A stretch of 64,000 bases of DNA from Deinococcus aerolatus (GCF_014647055.1 NZ_BMOL01000001.1:486501-550500), one strand, 5' to 3'. Numbered from the stretch's first letter, positions 14,047 to 23,582 are shown. Notes: generated by a model from the letters alone, not told the origin. Made by a program: numbers and translations.

Positions 14047-14520
14047 TCAGCCGCTCCGGGTTGCCCCGCCAGCCTCCTGCTCCCCCACCGCGCTCTTCAG
14101 CCGCCGCAGGATTGCTCCCATACCGCGCAGGCGCATCGGCGTGATCAGTTCGGACAGGCCCATATTCATGTAGAAGTCGTCGGGGACGTTCAGGATAGTC
14201 TCGGGCGTGGCCCCGTTCAGGGCCTCGTGCAGGATGCCCGCGTAACCACGCACGGTGGGGGCTTCCTCCGGCACCTTGAAGTGCAGGTTGACACCGCCCT
14301 GGCCGTCCTGCTCGGTCACCAGGAAAAAGGGGCTGGTGCATTCCGGCACCGGCTGCATGAATTCCGGGTGTTCCACGTACTTCTCGGGCAGCGGCGGCAG
14401 CTTGCGGCTGTATTCCAGCAGGGCCTGCAGGCGCAGCGACTTGGGAGCGCCCTTGAACATGCCCATGATGCCCTGGAGCTTGTCGGGCAGCGCGGCGTTG
14501 GCAGAAGAGTCAGAGGTCAT
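14047..14520 (-). CDS. sufE: SufE-family cysteine desulfurase accessory protein
   Basis: 157 residues with the SufE core. The sulfur-accepting Cys is in PVPECTSPFFL, preceded by the family's LLEYSRKLPPLPE, and followed by FKVPEEAPTVRGYAGILHEAL. SufE takes persulfide sulfur from the desulfurase SufS and passes it to the SufBCD scaffold for Fe-S cluster assembly. The desulfurase is not in the window, but the gene is divergent from a sulfurtransferase, another persulfide carrier. TACAGT (complement of 14526-14531) lies five bases before the ATG. The basic C-terminal tail (LRRLKSAVGEQEAGGATRSG) is variable in the family. Confidence 0.9.
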   Translation of the reverse strand: MTSDSSANAALPDKLQGIMGMFKGAPKSLRLQALLEYSRKLPPLPEKYVEHPEFMQPVPECTSPFFLVTEQDGQGGVNLHFKVPEEAPTVRGYAGILHEALNGATPETILNVPDDFYMNMGLSELITPMRLRGMGAILRRLKSAVGEQEAGGATRSG

Positions 14521-14578
14521 GCGTTACTGTACCGCCGCGTTACACGGCGGTACGGTGAGGTTTGTCCAGTTGATATGA

Positions 14579-14607
14579 TTGGTCAACTGGTCACCGGAGG
14601 CTAGACT
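14579..14607 (+). promoter_or_regulatory. Sigma70-type promoter of the sulfurtransferase gene
   Basis: TTGGTC (14579-14584) and TAGACT (14602-14607) are separated by exactly 17 bases. The transcript would have a leader of about 20 bases containing GGAGG at 14623-14627. Confidence 0.6.
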
Positions 14608-14633
14608 CTCTCTACGAACTCTGGAGGTTCCCT

Positions 14634-15509
14634 ATGGACACTGCAAACAACGGATACGCAAAAGACGTGCTGGTCAACACCGACTGGGTGGCCCAGAACC
14701 TGAACACCCCCGGCGTGCGCCTGATTGAGGTTGACGAGGACATCCTGCTGTACGAGACGGGCCACATTCCCGGCGCGGTCAAAGTGGACTGGCAGACCGA
14801 CTTCTGGCACCCGGTGGAGCGCGACTTTATCGGCCCCGACGAGGTGGCGGCGCTGCTGGGTCGCCTGGGCATCGGGCCTGATGACCAGATCATCCTGTAC
14901 GGCGACAAGAGCAACTGGTGGGCGGCCTACGCGTACTGGTTCCTGTCGTACAGCGGCGTGCCGAACCTGAAGCTGATGAACGGCGGCCGCCAGAAGTGGA
15001 TGGCCGAGAACCGCGAGGTCAGCACCGAGACGCCCAGCCACGCCCCCACACAGTACCCTCCGCTGACCCGCGACGAGAGCCTGCGGGCCTACCGCGACGA
15101 GGTCCGGGCGCATCTGGAAAGCGTGCAGGCCGGACAGGGGGCACTGGTGGATGTCCGCAGCCCCGACGAGTTCTCGGGCAAGGTCACGCACATGGCGAAC
15201 TACCCGCAGGAGGGGGTGTTGCGCGGCGGTCACATTCCCGGCGCACGCAGCATTCCCTGGGCGCGGGCCACCAACGAGGACGGCACCTTCAAGAGCGCCG
15301 ACGAGCTGACCGAACTGTACGCGGGCGAGGGCGTGACCCCCGACAAGGACGTGATCGCGTACTGCCGCATCGCCGAACGCAGCAGCCACAGCTGGTTTGT
15401 GCTGCGCGAGCTGCTGGGCTACCCCAGGGTCCGCAACTACGACGGCAGCTGGACCGAGTGGGGCAACGCGGTCGGCATGCCCATCGAGAAAACCTACAGC
15501 GAGGCCTGA
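14634..15509 (+). CDS. Thiosulfate/3-mercaptopyruvate sulfurtransferase (two rhodanese domains)
   Basis: 291 residues, two rhodanese domains. The first (1-130, starting [23 protein letters not shown]) lacks an active Cys, as usual. The second contains the active-site loop [14 protein letters not shown] at about 243-256, whose Cys carries the persulfide. CRIAERS resembles the loop of thiosulfate sulfurtransferases more than the CG(S/T)GVT loop of mercaptopyruvate enzymes. It would transfer sulfane sulfur from thiosulfate to cyanide or a protein acceptor. The start ATG has GGAGG seven bases upstream. It is divergent from sufE with 113 bases between starts, so both could be co-regulated. Confidence 0.92.
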   Translation: MDTANNGYAKDVLVNTDWVAQNLNTPGVRLIEVDEDILLYETGHIPGAVKVDWQTDFWHPVERDFIGPDEVAALLGRLGIGPDDQIILYGDKSNWWAAYAYWFLSYSGVPNLKLMNGGRQKWMAENREVSTETPSHAPTQYPPLTRDESLRAYRDEVRAHLESVQAGQGALVDVRSPDEFSGKVTHMANYPQEGVLRGGHIPGARSIPWARATNEDGTFKSADELTELYAGEGVTPDKDVIAYCRIAERSSHSWFVLRELLGYPRVRNYDGSWTEWGNAVGMPIEKTYSEA

Positions 15510-15615
15510 TCGCCGGGGGGCATCCGCCCCACCTGGGGGAAACGGTGTGCGGTTTCCGGCATTCATGGCCCGGCCCGGCAGAGTGCCGTGAGAACCGCAG
15601 GTCTAGGCTGCGGCC

Positions 15616-16035
15616 ATGATATTCGTGGTGGTGGTGGCGCTCTTGCTGCTGGCGGCAGTGTGGTGGCGGGGCAAGGGGCGACATAGGCTGCGTCCGCCCG
15701 GCACCGCCCATCTGGACGAGGAAACCGCCGAGCGGCCTGAGCTGGACCCGGCTGCGGTGGCCGCCGCCCGCGCCCGCATCTCCCAGGCGGTGCCCGACGA
15801 GGTGCTGTCCGACGTGCTGCTGGACGCCAGCCCCACGCAGGCTGCCCGGATGTTCTCCGCCGTGCCTGCCTCCGTGATGGCCGACGCCCTGGGCCACGGC
15901 CACGACGAAGCGCAACCCCGTGCCAGCGCCGCCGAACTCGCGCAGCTTCAGGGCGCGGGCAGTGCCGTGGACAATCTGGAAATCTTTAGTTTCCTCCCCG
16001 ACGAGTCCCTGGCAAGCGGGGGAACCACCCGCTGA
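15616..16035 (+). CDS. Hypothetical protein with N-terminal membrane anchor
   Basis: 139 residues, not recognised. Residues 2-17 (IFVVVVALLLLAAVWW) form one transmembrane helix followed by a basic patch (RGKGRHRLR), so the remaining Ala/Glu/Asp-rich domain should be cytoplasmic. The segment VPDEVLSDVLLDASPTQAARMFSAVPASVMADALG contains helix repeats of a type seen in small adaptor proteins, but I make no assignment. TAGGCT (15604-15609) lies six bases before the ATG, without a ribosome-binding site. A terminator follows. Confidence 0.75.
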   Translation: MIFVVVVALLLLAAVWWRGKGRHRLRPPGTAHLDEETAERPELDPAAVAAARARISQAVPDEVLSDVLLDASPTQAARMFSAVPASVMADALGHGHDEAQPRASAAELAQLQGAGSAVDNLEIFSFLPDESLASGGTTR

Positions 16036-16096
16036 TTGCCAAGATCGCCCAAGCCTGAAGACTCAAGCTTGAAGAACTGAACCCACCTGAACCTGC

Positions 16097-16136
16097 AGAC
16101 TGGAGGCCGCCGGGCGCGGCCCTCCGGTCTCTTTTT
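16097..16136 (+). terminator. Rho-independent terminator
   Basis: Stem AGACTGGAGGCCGC against GCGGCCCTCCGGTCT, with one bulge and one G-T pair, loop CGGGC, followed by CTTTTT. Confidence 0.85.
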
Positions 16137-16425
16137 ATGGCAGGTCCACTCCATCAGGTGCGGCTGGGCAATCCTGACCTCGCCTCTGTGGTGTGCGCCG
16201 GAGCGTTGGAATATCTGCTTCTGAATGCCGCCGCCTCATGGCTGAAAGCCACACGGTCTGCCACGCTGCGGTGGGAACTGGATCTGTGAGGCAAGGAGGG
16301 CAGGTGGCCCGGCTGACCCCGGCATGTCAGGCTCGCTCAGGCGCTACCCTGGAACGCGCATCGACAATCCAACCCTGCCGCTTTCCCGCGGCGAGTGCCG
16401 TTGCCTGCTCCTGGAGGTTTCCGCC

Positions 16426-17781
16426 ATGAAGAGAACTGCCCTGTACCTCACCCTGGCCCTGCTCGTTCCTGCCGCTCAGGCCCAACTGGCCCCATCGGCC
16501 CCCTCCCAGTCGGTGCCCGGCGACGCCCGCCCCGACGCGCCGGAGCTCAGCGCACGCGGCTCCTATGCGGTGGGCGTGCGCACTCTGACGCTGACCAACC
16601 CTGGCCAGCTGGACATTGTGAAAGCCCCCAAGGAGGGTGACATTCCCCGCTATGACCGCCCGCTGACGGTGGAGGTCTGGTACCCGGCGCAGGGCGACAG
16701 CGGCTCAGGCAACACGACGTACACCGACGTGCTGGGCAGCGGTCCTGGCAATGCCAACCGGCCCAACACACCGTTCACCACGCCGGGCCGCGCCACGCGT
16801 GACGCCCCGCCCGTGGCTAGCTCGGCTCCGTACCCGCTGGTGATCGTGTCCCACGGCTATCCGGGCAGCCGTTACCTGATGACCTACCTGACCGAGAATC
16901 TGGCCAGCAAGGGCTACGTGGTGGCCGCGATTGACCACACCGACAGTACCCACGGCGACAAGGCCGCCTTTGCCAGCACGCTGCTGAACCGGGCGCTGGA
17001 CGACGAATTCGTGCTGGCTGAGCTGGCCCGCCTGGGCGCTGCTGGCAGTGGTTCTCCGCTGAGTGGCCTGATCAACGCGGACAAGACCGCGCTGGTGGGC
17101 TACAGCATGGGCGGCTACGGGGCGCTGAACGCGGCGGGCGCGGGCTACGGCCCGGAAATGCTGCCGCTGGTGCCGGGCGGCGCGCTCGCGGCCCGACAGA
17201 CCGGGAAGTACAAGGTGGATCCGCGCATCAAGGCGCTGGTGGCCTTCGCTCCCTGGGGAGGCGACGCCGCCGTGAAGGGCATTGGCGTCAATACCGGCGG
17301 CAAGTACGGTTTCTGGGACGAGGCGGGTCTCGCCGGGCTGAAGGTGCCGACGATGTTCGTGGTGGGAGACCGCGACGACGTGTCGCATTACGAGGGCGGC
17401 GTCAAACCGCTGTTCGAGAACGCCGTGAATGCCGAGCGCTACATGCTGGTGTATCAGAACGCCCAGCACAACTCTGCGCCCAACCCGCCGCCTGCCGCGT
17501 CGCTGGGCAGCTTCGACGACTACATGCACTACGCCGAACCCGCCTGGGACATGGCGCGCCTGAATAACCTCAATCAGCACTTCGTGACCGCCTTCCTGGA
17601 CTGGAAACTCAAGGGCAAGGCCGAAAGCGCCGCGTATCTGAACGTGCCGACACCGCGGTCCAACGACATCAAGGTGAGCCGCAACGCCGACGGCACTCCA
17701 AAGGCCGACGATACGTCGTGGAAGGGGTTCAAGAACCGCACCGCGAAGGGCATTGAGCTGTACAGATTGATGCCAAAGTAA
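16426..17781 (+). CDS. Secreted alpha/beta hydrolase (PAF-acetylhydrolase-like)
   Basis: 451 residues. The N-terminus [20 protein letters not shown] is a classical signal peptide with an AQA cleavage site. The hydrolase core shows [13 protein letters not shown] (oxyanion hole region), the nucleophile elbow GYSMGGYG, the acid around [11 protein letters not shown] and the His in [10 protein letters not shown]. The layout matches the PAF-acetylhydrolase/dienelactone hydrolase group, which cleave short acyl esters or lipid esters; the substrate is unknown. I chose ATG 16426 because GGAGG lies 8 bases upstream and the signal peptide begins there. It acts in the periplasm or outside the cell. Confidence 0.87.
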   Translation: MKRTALYLTLALLVPAAQAQLAPSAPSQSVPGDARPDAPELSARGSYAVGVRTLTLTNPGQLDIVKAPKEGDIPRYDRPLTVEVWYPAQGDSGSGNTTYTDVLGSGPGNANRPNTPFTTPGRATRDAPPVASSAPYPLVIVSHGYPGSRYLMTYLTENLASKGYVVAAIDHTDSTHGDKAAFASTLLNRALDDEFVLAELARLGAAGSGSPLSGLINADKTALVGYSMGGYGALNAAGAGYGPEMLPLVPGGALAARQTGKYKVDPRIKALVAFAPWGGDAAVKGIGVNTGGKYGFWDEAGLAGLKVPTMFVVGDRDDVSHYEGGVKPLFENAVNAERYMLVYQNAQHNSAPNPPPAASLGSFDDYMHYAEPAWDMARLNNLNQHFVTAFLDWKLKGKAESAAYLNVPTPRSNDIKVSRNADGTPKADDTSWKGFKNRTAKGIELYRLMPK

Positions 17782-17820
17782 GCCGCGCTAAAAAGACGGT
17801 AAGGGCCGTTATAAAGATGG

Positions 17821-17865
17821 AGGGAGGGCAGGCGCGGCGGGTGGGGGCCGCGCCCCTTCCCTTTT
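17821..17865 (+). terminator. Rho-independent terminator of the secreted hydrolase
   Basis: GGCGCGGC (17831-17838) pairs with GCCGCGCC (17847-17854), extended by AGGGA/TCCCT outside a small bulge and ending in CTTTT. Confidence 0.8.
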
Positions 17866-17932
17866 ACCACTGTGACCGCTCTCCTTCAGAGCGCTCTCAA
17901 CTTTCCCAGACCGCCGCAGCCCATGCTGGGCC

Positions 17933-18160
17933 ATGACCAGCAAAGATTCTGCCAATGGGCGCGAGGGACGCGACACCCGGCCCGCTCCCGCACTGCCGGA
18001 AGCGCTGCCCCAGCGCACGCTGCCGGGAGTCCCGGCCCCCACGGGCGACGGCATGGGTGCGGGCGAGGCCACGGGTCTGGTGGGCGGCGACGCCTCCATG
18101 ACCGAGGCCAATCTTGCGCTGGACACGGATGAGGCGTCACCACCCACTGCCGAGCACTGA
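17933..18160 (+). CDS. Small hypothetical acidic protein
   Basis: 75 residues starting MTSKDSANGREG, rich in Pro, Ala, Gly and acidic residues, without hydrophobic core or motif; probably disordered if expressed. There is no convincing ribosome-binding site or -10 box. The case for coding is the isolated position after a terminator and amino-acid composition plausible for small Deinococcus proteins. Confidence 0.42.
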   Translation: MTSKDSANGREGRDTRPAPALPEALPQRTLPGVPAPTGDGMGAGEATGLVGGDASMTEANLALDTDEASPPTAEH

Positions 18161-18534
18161 CCCCCTGTCTGGGCGCATCAACACCGTGGCCGAACTCCAG
18201 CATCAGGCATGCCTGTGCTGTGCGCGGCTGCCCCACAAGGTGGGCCACAGGATCTACGCCCTGACCACCATCACGGCCGATCTGCTGATCCTAGCGCGGA
18301 ACTGGAGCTGTGACATGGTGGGCCACGCAGAGGCAATCAATGAACTGGCCGAGTTCCTGTCCAACCCCAAACACCGGCGGGCCAGACAGCTGAACCTGAT
18401 CCCGAAACGCGATCAGGTCGCCCCAGGCCACGTGAGCCAACTGCCTGAAGCTGACCTGGGTTCAGATTCTACCCTCGCTCACGCGGCAGCTGGCGGCCCG
18501 CCGCGAAGCCCCGTAGCCCGGCTGAAGGGGCAGC
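18161..18534 (+). other. Unassigned region with an open plus-strand frame
   Basis: About 370 bases between the small acidic protein and the methyltransferase. One plus frame stays open and reads through a fairly natural composition: NTVAELQHQACLCC, LPHKVGHRIYALTTITADLL, MVGHAEAINELAEFL, NPKHRRARQLNLIPK. A GTG at about 18186 could start it, but there is no clear ribosome-binding site or promoter. It could be a small gene or a remnant. I recognise no family. Confidence 0.35.
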
Positions 18535-19308
18535 TCAGGGCCGGTCCAGCCGCACCACCATCATCTGCTCATGGTGGGCCAGCAATTCTCCATGCTGGCC
18601 GTATTCCAGACCGGCGGCGTGCCGCTCGGTGTCGTCCAGACCCTCCGCGTGGGCGCGCAGACGCTCCACTGTTGCGGGTGTGCAACCGGACTGCGCCGTC
18701 CACCACGCGAAGTCCAGCCGGTACGGCACCAGGGTGGGCGGCGTCCAGACGAAACCGGCCGCCTCCGCCAGCGCCCGCCACGCCTCCACGGTGCGCTGGG
18801 CGTGGTGGCTGGGATCGCGCAGGGTCTGGTAGGTGTCCATCCAGACCTGCACGGCGGGCGTGGGGCTGATCTGATCGGCGATCACCAGCCGTCCACCCAC
18901 GGTCAGCACCCGGAAGGCCTCGGCGAGAAAGCGGTCCAGATGCAGAAAGTGGTGCGGGGCGTGCCGCGACGTGAGCAGCGTGAACGAGCCATCAGGAAAA
19001 GGCAGGGCCTCGGCGCTGCCCACCATGAAGTGGACATTGGCCTGCCCGTCGGCCCCGGAGCGCTGTCGGGCGTGGGCCAGCATCTCCTCGGCCAGATCAA
19101 GCCCCACCACCTCGGCCACGAACGGGGCCAGCGCGTGTGCGGTGTTGCCGGTGCCCGTCGCCACGTCCAACGCGCGGTCCTCGGGCGTCGGCGCGGCGTA
19201 CTCCAGCAGCACCGGCAGGCTGGGGCCGTGCCGGTGAACCTCACTGGCAGCGTACCGGGCGGAGTGGGCATTGAACTGCTCACGGCTGGAGACTGGAGGG
19301 GAGGCCAT
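18535..19308 (-). CDS. SAM-dependent methyltransferase (UbiE/Methyltransf_11-like)
   Basis: 257 residues. Motif I is ALDVATGTGNTAHALAP, the SAM-binding glycine loop, followed by the acidic VVGLDLAEEML, motif II around FPDGSFTLLTSRHAPHHF and motif III GGRLVIADQISP. This is the class I small-molecule methyltransferase layout; substrate unknown. I start at ATG 19308 (MASPPVSSREQF) because CATACT (complement of 19314-19319) lies five bases upstream. The longer frame to 19410 adds residues that are not family-like. Confidence 0.88.
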   Translation of the reverse strand: MASPPVSSREQFNAHSARYAASEVHRHGPSLPVLLEYAAPTPEDRALDVATGTGNTAHALAPFVAEVVGLDLAEEMLAHARQRSGADGQANVHFMVGSAEALPFPDGSFTLLTSRHAPHHFLHLDRFLAEAFRVLTVGGRLVIADQISPTPAVQVWMDTYQTLRDPSHHAQRTVEAWRALAEAAGFVWTPPTLVPYRLDFAWWTAQSGCTPATVERLRAHAEGLDDTERHAAGLEYGQHGELLAHHEQMMVVRLDRP

Positions 19309-19505
19309 ACCCAAGTATGCGCGCCCCCGGACTTCAAGGCTTGGCCGGGAGGAGAGGCGCCGACACAGGCTGTTGGCCGCCGCACAGGCCTTTCGGGTCT
19401 CCATAGCCACCTGCCGGGCGAGCGGCGTCTGCGGCGTGCCCCCAACTGCACGGGACCGGGTGGCGGACAGGAATGGGGAGACCTCCGGGAAACGCAGACG
19501 CCCAG

Positions 19506-19537
19506 CAAAACTCGCCGCCCTGACGAACCGGGCGGCG
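19506..19537 (-). terminator. Terminator of the membrane cytochrome c gene
   Basis: On the minus strand CGCCGCCC/GGGCGGCG form an 8-bp perfect stem with a 9-base loop, followed by AGTTTTG. It lies about 20 bases after the stop codon. Confidence 0.78.
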
Positions 19538-19559
19538 GGCGGGTTGAGAGCGGCGGGGG

Positions 19560-20267
19560 TCAGTTCAGGGTCTTGATGTGCGCCAGCAGATCGGCCACCT
19601 GCGCGTCGCTCAGCTGCGCGTCGGTGAAACGGGGCATCACGGCGCTCAGCTCGCGGCCCTCGGGCAGCACGCCCTTGCGCAGGACGGTGGTGAACTGCGC
19701 CAGCGTCCAGCCCCTGGGACCTTCATCGGTGAGCAGGCTGGGGCCGATGCCGCCGCCCGCCTGGGCGCCATGGCAGCCCGCGCAACTGCTGGCGTAGAGG
19801 GCGGTGCCGGCCTCGGCGTTGCCCTCGGCGGCGTTGGGGGTGGGGGCCGCATTGCCCGTGCCACCAGCGGCCACCGCTTCCGGCGCGTCCGTGTCCTGCT
19901 GGGCCGGCTCGCCGGTGGTGGACCCGGCCACCGCCGGGGACTGCGCAGCAGGCAGATCGCCGCCGCTGCTCTGGACGTCGGTGGGCGTTTCGGTGCCCGG
20001 CTCAGTGGTCCCAGTGGTCTCGGTAGCTTCAGTTTCTGCCGCGCCGGAGGCCGCAGGGGCGGCAGCCACGCCGGTGCCGGCTGCTTCGGTGGTCTGCTCG
20101 GCGGCGGTGGGCGCTTTGGCCGTCTCGTCAGGCCCGGCCATCAGCCGGGGGGTGACGATCAGCAGGGTCACGCCCAGGACCACGCCCAGGGTCACGCCTG
20201 CCATCCAGGAGGCCAGGCTGCCCTCTACCCAGGGGTTCCGGCGCAGTTCGGGGTGCGTTCTGTTCAT
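19560..20267 (-). CDS. Membrane-anchored monoheme cytochrome c
   Basis: 235 residues. One transmembrane helix near the N-terminus (WMAGVTLGVVLGVTLLIV), then a long Ala/Thr/Glu/Pro-rich linker of about 100 residues, then a class I cytochrome c domain: heme attachment CAGCH in LYASSCAGCHG, and Met ligand in SAVMPRFTD near the C-terminus. It would carry electrons at the outer face of the membrane; heme attachment depends on a ccm system such as the one at 37.8-44.2 kb. Start 20267 (MNRTHPEL) is preferred over 20279 because TATGCT (complement of 20275-20280) lies 7 bases upstream. Confidence 0.9.
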   Translation of the reverse strand: MNRTHPELRRNPWVEGSLASWMAGVTLGVVLGVTLLIVTPRLMAGPDETAKAPTAAEQTTEAAGTGVAAAPAASGAAETEATETTGTTEPGTETPTDVQSSGGDLPAAQSPAVAGSTTGEPAQQDTDAPEAVAAGGTGNAAPTPNAAEGNAEAGTALYASSCAGCHGAQAGGGIGPSLLTDEGPRGWTLAQFTTVLRKGVLPEGRELSAVMPRFTDAQLSDAQVADLLAHIKTLN

Positions 20268-20382
20268 GGTTCCCAGCATACGCTGGGAGCAGCGGGACGT
20301 GCCGCCCCTCCCCCTTTTAGGCGCTCTTTAAGCTGGTCTTCTAGAGGCGGCCTCGACGTTTCCCACGGCATAGCCCGGAAGG

Positions 20383-20757
20383 CTAGAACAGCGCTTGCGG
20401 CGGCGCGGCGCGTTCGTCCTCGGGCCACCACTGCCGCGCGGCCAGGTCGCAGCGCCCAGAGGCATCGAAAGGCACGCCCTCGGCCATCAGCAGGCGCTCC
20501 TGCAGGTCACCGAAGCCCAGTTTGTGGGTGCTCACCCGGCCCTGCGCATTGATGACGCGTTGCCACGGCAGTTCCTCGCTGCCTATCAGTCCGTTCAGCA
20601 CGTATCCGGCCTGCCGCGCCGCGCCGGGACTGCCGGCCAGCAGCGCCAGCTGACCGTAGGTCATCACCCGGCCCGGCGGAATGCGGGCCACCAGCGCCAG
20701 TGCCCGCGCCCGGAAATCACCCGGGATGGGGGCGGCACTGCCGGACTCCGCCGCCAC
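20383..20757 (-). CDS. Alkyltransferase-like protein (ATL), MGMT homologue without the active Cys
   Basis: 124 residues of the O6-alkylguanine-DNA alkyltransferase C-terminal domain: ARALALVARIPPGRVMTYGQLA (helix-turn-helix region), AARQAGYVLNG (arginine finger) and PWQRVINAQGR. In true MGMT that last motif is PCHRV; here Trp replaces the acceptor Cys, the hallmark of ATL proteins, which bind O6-alkylguanine lesions, flip the base and recruit nucleotide excision repair. So this is a lesion sensor and not a methyltransferase. The GTG start at 20757 directly abuts the amidase stop codon, so the two are co-transcribed. Confidence 0.9.
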   Translation of the reverse strand: MAAESGSAAPIPGDFRARALALVARIPPGRVMTYGQLALLAGSPGAARQAGYVLNGLIGSEELPWQRVINAQGRVSTHKLGFGDLQERLLMAEGVPFDASGRCDLAARQWWPEDERAAPPQALF

Positions 20758-22602
20758 CTATTTGCCTGCCCCGCCCACCGCGCCGCCGTCCACGATGCCC
20801 GTGACCAGCGCCTCGCGGATACCCTGCGCGATGCCCAGCGCCACGCGGTCCCGGTAGTTGGAGTCCTGCAGGTTCAGGCCGTCGACGGGGTGACTGGTAT
20901 ACCCGATCTCGATCAGCGCGGCGGGAATGCGGCTGTTGCGCAGCACCGCCAGCGACTGGCTGTTCTTCAGGCCCTGCGAGTGCGCGCCCGTCACGCCGAT
21001 GATGTTGCGCTGAAGCAGCGCCGCCAGGGTGCCTGACAGCGGGTGGTTGGGATTCCACCACGTCTCGATGCCGTAGCCTCGCAGGGCGTTGTGCGCGTCC
21101 ATCGCGTTGGCATGGATGCTGACGAACAACTGGGTGCCGGGCGTGCCCAGTCCGGCACGCATGGTCAGGTCCGTGTTCTTGTCGGCGCTCAGCTGGCCGT
21201 CACGGTCACGGGTCAGGACCACGTCCACCCCGGCGGCCCGCAGCAACGCCGCCGCACGCAGGGCCACGTCCAGCACCACTTCCTTCTCGATGACTGAGCC
21301 CACCGCGCCGGGGTCCCGGCCGCCGTGGCCGGGATCAATCACCACGCGCGGGCGCACGTAGCTGGCGCTCAGGGCCAGAATCGCCGTGCCGCGCGCCGCT
21401 GGAATGCCCGGCACCGCCGCCAGCAGCTTATCCTGCGGGGCCAGCGGCGTCAGATCGGCCAGGGCGGGCGACAGGTCAATCGCCAGGCGCGACAGCTCTC
21501 CGCTGGCCGGCGGCAGCAACTGGGCACGCCAGCCGCTGCGGGGCGTAGTGGGCGCGGCGGTCAGCAGCGTGAAGGTGGCCCCGTCCCGCGACACCTCGGC
21601 CCGCCAGGAGCGCAGTTCGGGGCTGACGTTCTGCACCACCTGCGGCGTCACGCTGACCCCGGTCAGTTCGACGCGCAGGCCGATGCCGCCCGGCACGATG
21701 CGGTACGCGGTGCCCGGCGGCAGGTCCAGTACGACCCGCGTCTGTCCCGGGTTCTTGCCGATACGCGGGGGGGTCAGCAGCAGACCGCTGGCCACCCCCG
21801 GCACCCGCCCCTCCAGCACGCTGGGCGTTTGCGGGTCCACGCCGGGCAGGGCAGGCGCGGGCGGCAGCGCTCCACCCGGCGTGGGGGCCACCAGATCGCC
21901 GGGCGGCAGCGAGGTCTGCACCGGGGAAGGGGGCACCGGAGCAGACGGCATCGGGGCGGGAGCGGCCGGCACAGTCCGCGGCACCGAGAGCACGGGGGGA
22001 GTCCGCGGCACCGGCGAGACCGCCGGAGGGGCAGCCGTCGTCTGAACCACCGCCGAGGGCGCGGTGCCCTGGGCCACGGTGCGAACCAGCCGGCCCAGCT
22101 CCGGGCTGGCCCCACCTTTCAGGCTCACGCCAAAATCCAGAATCAACACCCGGCCGCCGTTGCCGATGGTGGCCTCCATGGCCTGCCAGCCCTGGGTCAG
22201 GGACAGCGGGTAGGGCGTGACCAGCGTGGCCTGTCCCCCCCCGGCGCGGTACTCGCTGACGCTGTCTCCCAGCCGACCCGACACGGTGGGCAGCACCCGC
22301 GCACCCTGCACGTCCAGCCGCAGACCGCTGAAGGTGGGGGTCAGGGTGTAGGTCACGCCGGCAGGCAGATCAAAAACGACGCGGGTCGTGCCTGCGTTCT
22401 GACTGGACCGGGGCTGCCCGAAGGTGGCGTTCTGCACGCCGGTCAGATTGATGGGTGCCGCAGCGGCGCCGGACGCGCCCTGCAGCACAGGCGCGGCCTG
22501 GGCCGGGGCCTCGCGCACAAAGGGATCGTTCCCCTGCGCCAGTCCCGCCCCAGCCCCACCCAGAAGCATGGCAGATGAGAAAAAAATGATCTTCTGCTTC
22601 AT
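20758..22602 (-). CDS. N-acetylmuramoyl-L-alanine amidase with AMIN domains
   Basis: 614 residues: signal peptide (MKQKIIFFSSAMLLGGAGAGLAQG), two AMIN-like targeting domains (about 50-150 and 270-375, e.g. TRVVFDLPAGVTYTL and TRVVLDLPPGTAYRI), a Pro-rich linker and a C-terminal Amidase_3 domain. Zinc ligands are in DPGHGGRDPGA, EKEVVLD and SIHAN; the catalytic Glu is in ALIEIGY. It cuts the bond between MurNAc and L-Ala in peptidoglycan, acting in cell separation or turnover. Start 22602 has GGGAG six bases upstream; the ORF to 22614 adds four residues. The downstream ATL gene follows without a gap. Confidence 0.93.
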   Translation of the reverse strand: MKQKIIFFSSAMLLGGAGAGLAQGNDPFVREAPAQAAPVLQGASGAAAAPINLTGVQNATFGQPRSSQNAGTTRVVFDLPAGVTYTLTPTFSGLRLDVQGARVLPTVSGRLGDSVSEYRAGGGQATLVTPYPLSLTQGWQAMEATIGNGGRVLILDFGVSLKGGASPELGRLVRTVAQGTAPSAVVQTTAAPPAVSPVPRTPPVLSVPRTVPAAPAPMPSAPVPPSPVQTSLPPGDLVAPTPGGALPPAPALPGVDPQTPSVLEGRVPGVASGLLLTPPRIGKNPGQTRVVLDLPPGTAYRIVPGGIGLRVELTGVSVTPQVVQNVSPELRSWRAEVSRDGATFTLLTAAPTTPRSGWRAQLLPPASGELSRLAIDLSPALADLTPLAPQDKLLAAVPGIPAARGTAILALSASYVRPRVVIDPGHGGRDPGAVGSVIEKEVVLDVALRAAALLRAAGVDVVLTRDRDGQLSADKNTDLTMRAGLGTPGTQLFVSIHANAMDAHNALRGYGIETWWNPNHPLSGTLAALLQRNIIGVTGAHSQGLKNSQSLAVLRNSRIPAALIEIGYTSHPVDGLNLQDSNYRDRVALGIAQGIREALVTGIVDGGAVGGAGK

Positions 22603-22727
22603 GACGTCTCCCACTATTCAATGTTCAAGGTGAGAAAGACCGCGCCAGCACTCATAAAAAGTCCGTGTACCCCCAACGTGCGGAATCTCACGCAGGACCT
22701 ATGTGGCAAAGATCATGTCGCGGCGGT

Positions 22728-23582
22728 TCACGGCAGGACCGGCGCGTCAAACCCCTGCGCGGCCTCCGAGAACAGGCGGTTCCACGTATCGCGGTCCACC
22801 ACACCGGTCGCGGGCAGGCCGTTGGCCGCCTGAAAAACACGCACGGTCTGCGCGGTGATGGGGCCGTACCAGCCGTCGCCCTGCCCCGGCCGCTGCGGGC
22901 GCATCAGCGCGATCAGGCGGTTCTGCACTGCCAGCACGTCCGGGCCGTTGAGCCGGGCGTTCTGCACCTTCAGCGTGCGGCCAAACGGCATGGGCGGGGG
23001 GGCCGGGGCGGCGGGCGTGGCACCTTCGGCGGGCACCGAAGACGACGTGTCGGCAGGCAGCGTCGTCGCTGGGCCGCTGGGAGGGGCGGACGTTTCAGGT
23101 GCTCCGCCCGCCGGGGCCACGGGCGTCAGGGTCACGTTGCCGATCTGGGTGGTCTCGGCCTTCGGCTCAGGGGCCGGGCTGGCCACCGGTGCTGCGTGGG
23201 GCTGTTCGGGCGGCAGGTCCAGATACACCAGCGTCTGGGCACGGCCATCCGGGTCCGGCTGAAGACGCAGGTAGACGTGGCCGCCCGCAGTCTTCAGCCA
23301 GTTGTACACGCTGCGCTGCCCGTCGCGGCTACGCCACACGCCGTACAGCCCGTCGGCCATCGCCGCATTCAGCCGCACGCGCGCAGCTTCCACGCCCTCG
23401 CCCACACCGACACACTGCTTTTCCGGCGAACCGATCTGCACGAAACTGGCCGGGCAGGTGCGCAGCACGCCCCCCAGCACCTGGGCGGTCTTCAGGGCCG
23501 CCGCTTCCAGGTCCGCCCCACCCGGCGCGGCCCCGGCGGCGGCGGCACACACGGCAAGGGCCAGGGCAGCAGCACGCTTCAT
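22728..23582 (-). CDS. Secreted protein with C-terminal peptidoglycan-binding domain
   Basis: 284 residues. Signal peptide [20 protein letters not shown]. The N-terminal domain (about 20-125) has two Cys in CPASF and KQCVG and is not recognised. A Pro/Ala-rich linker follows (about 128-200). The C-terminal PG_binding_1 domain shows [47 protein letters not shown], the usual three-helix repeat. It likely binds cell-wall peptidoglycan and lies next to the amidase. TAGGAC (complement of 23589-23594) lies six bases before the ATG. Confidence 0.82.
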   Translation of the reverse strand: MKRAAALALAVCAAAAGAAPGGADLEAAALKTAQVLGGVLRTCPASFVQIGSPEKQCVGVGEGVEAARVRLNAAMADGLYGVWRSRDGQRSVYNWLKTAGGHVYLRLQPDPDGRAQTLVYLDLPPEQPHAAPVASPAPEPKAETTQIGNVTLTPVAPAGGAPETSAPPSGPATTLPADTSSSVPAEGATPAAPAPPPMPFGRTLKVQNARLNGPDVLAVQNRLIALMRPQRPGQGDGWYGPITAQTVRVFQAANGLPATGVVDRDTWNRLFSEAAQGFDAPVLP

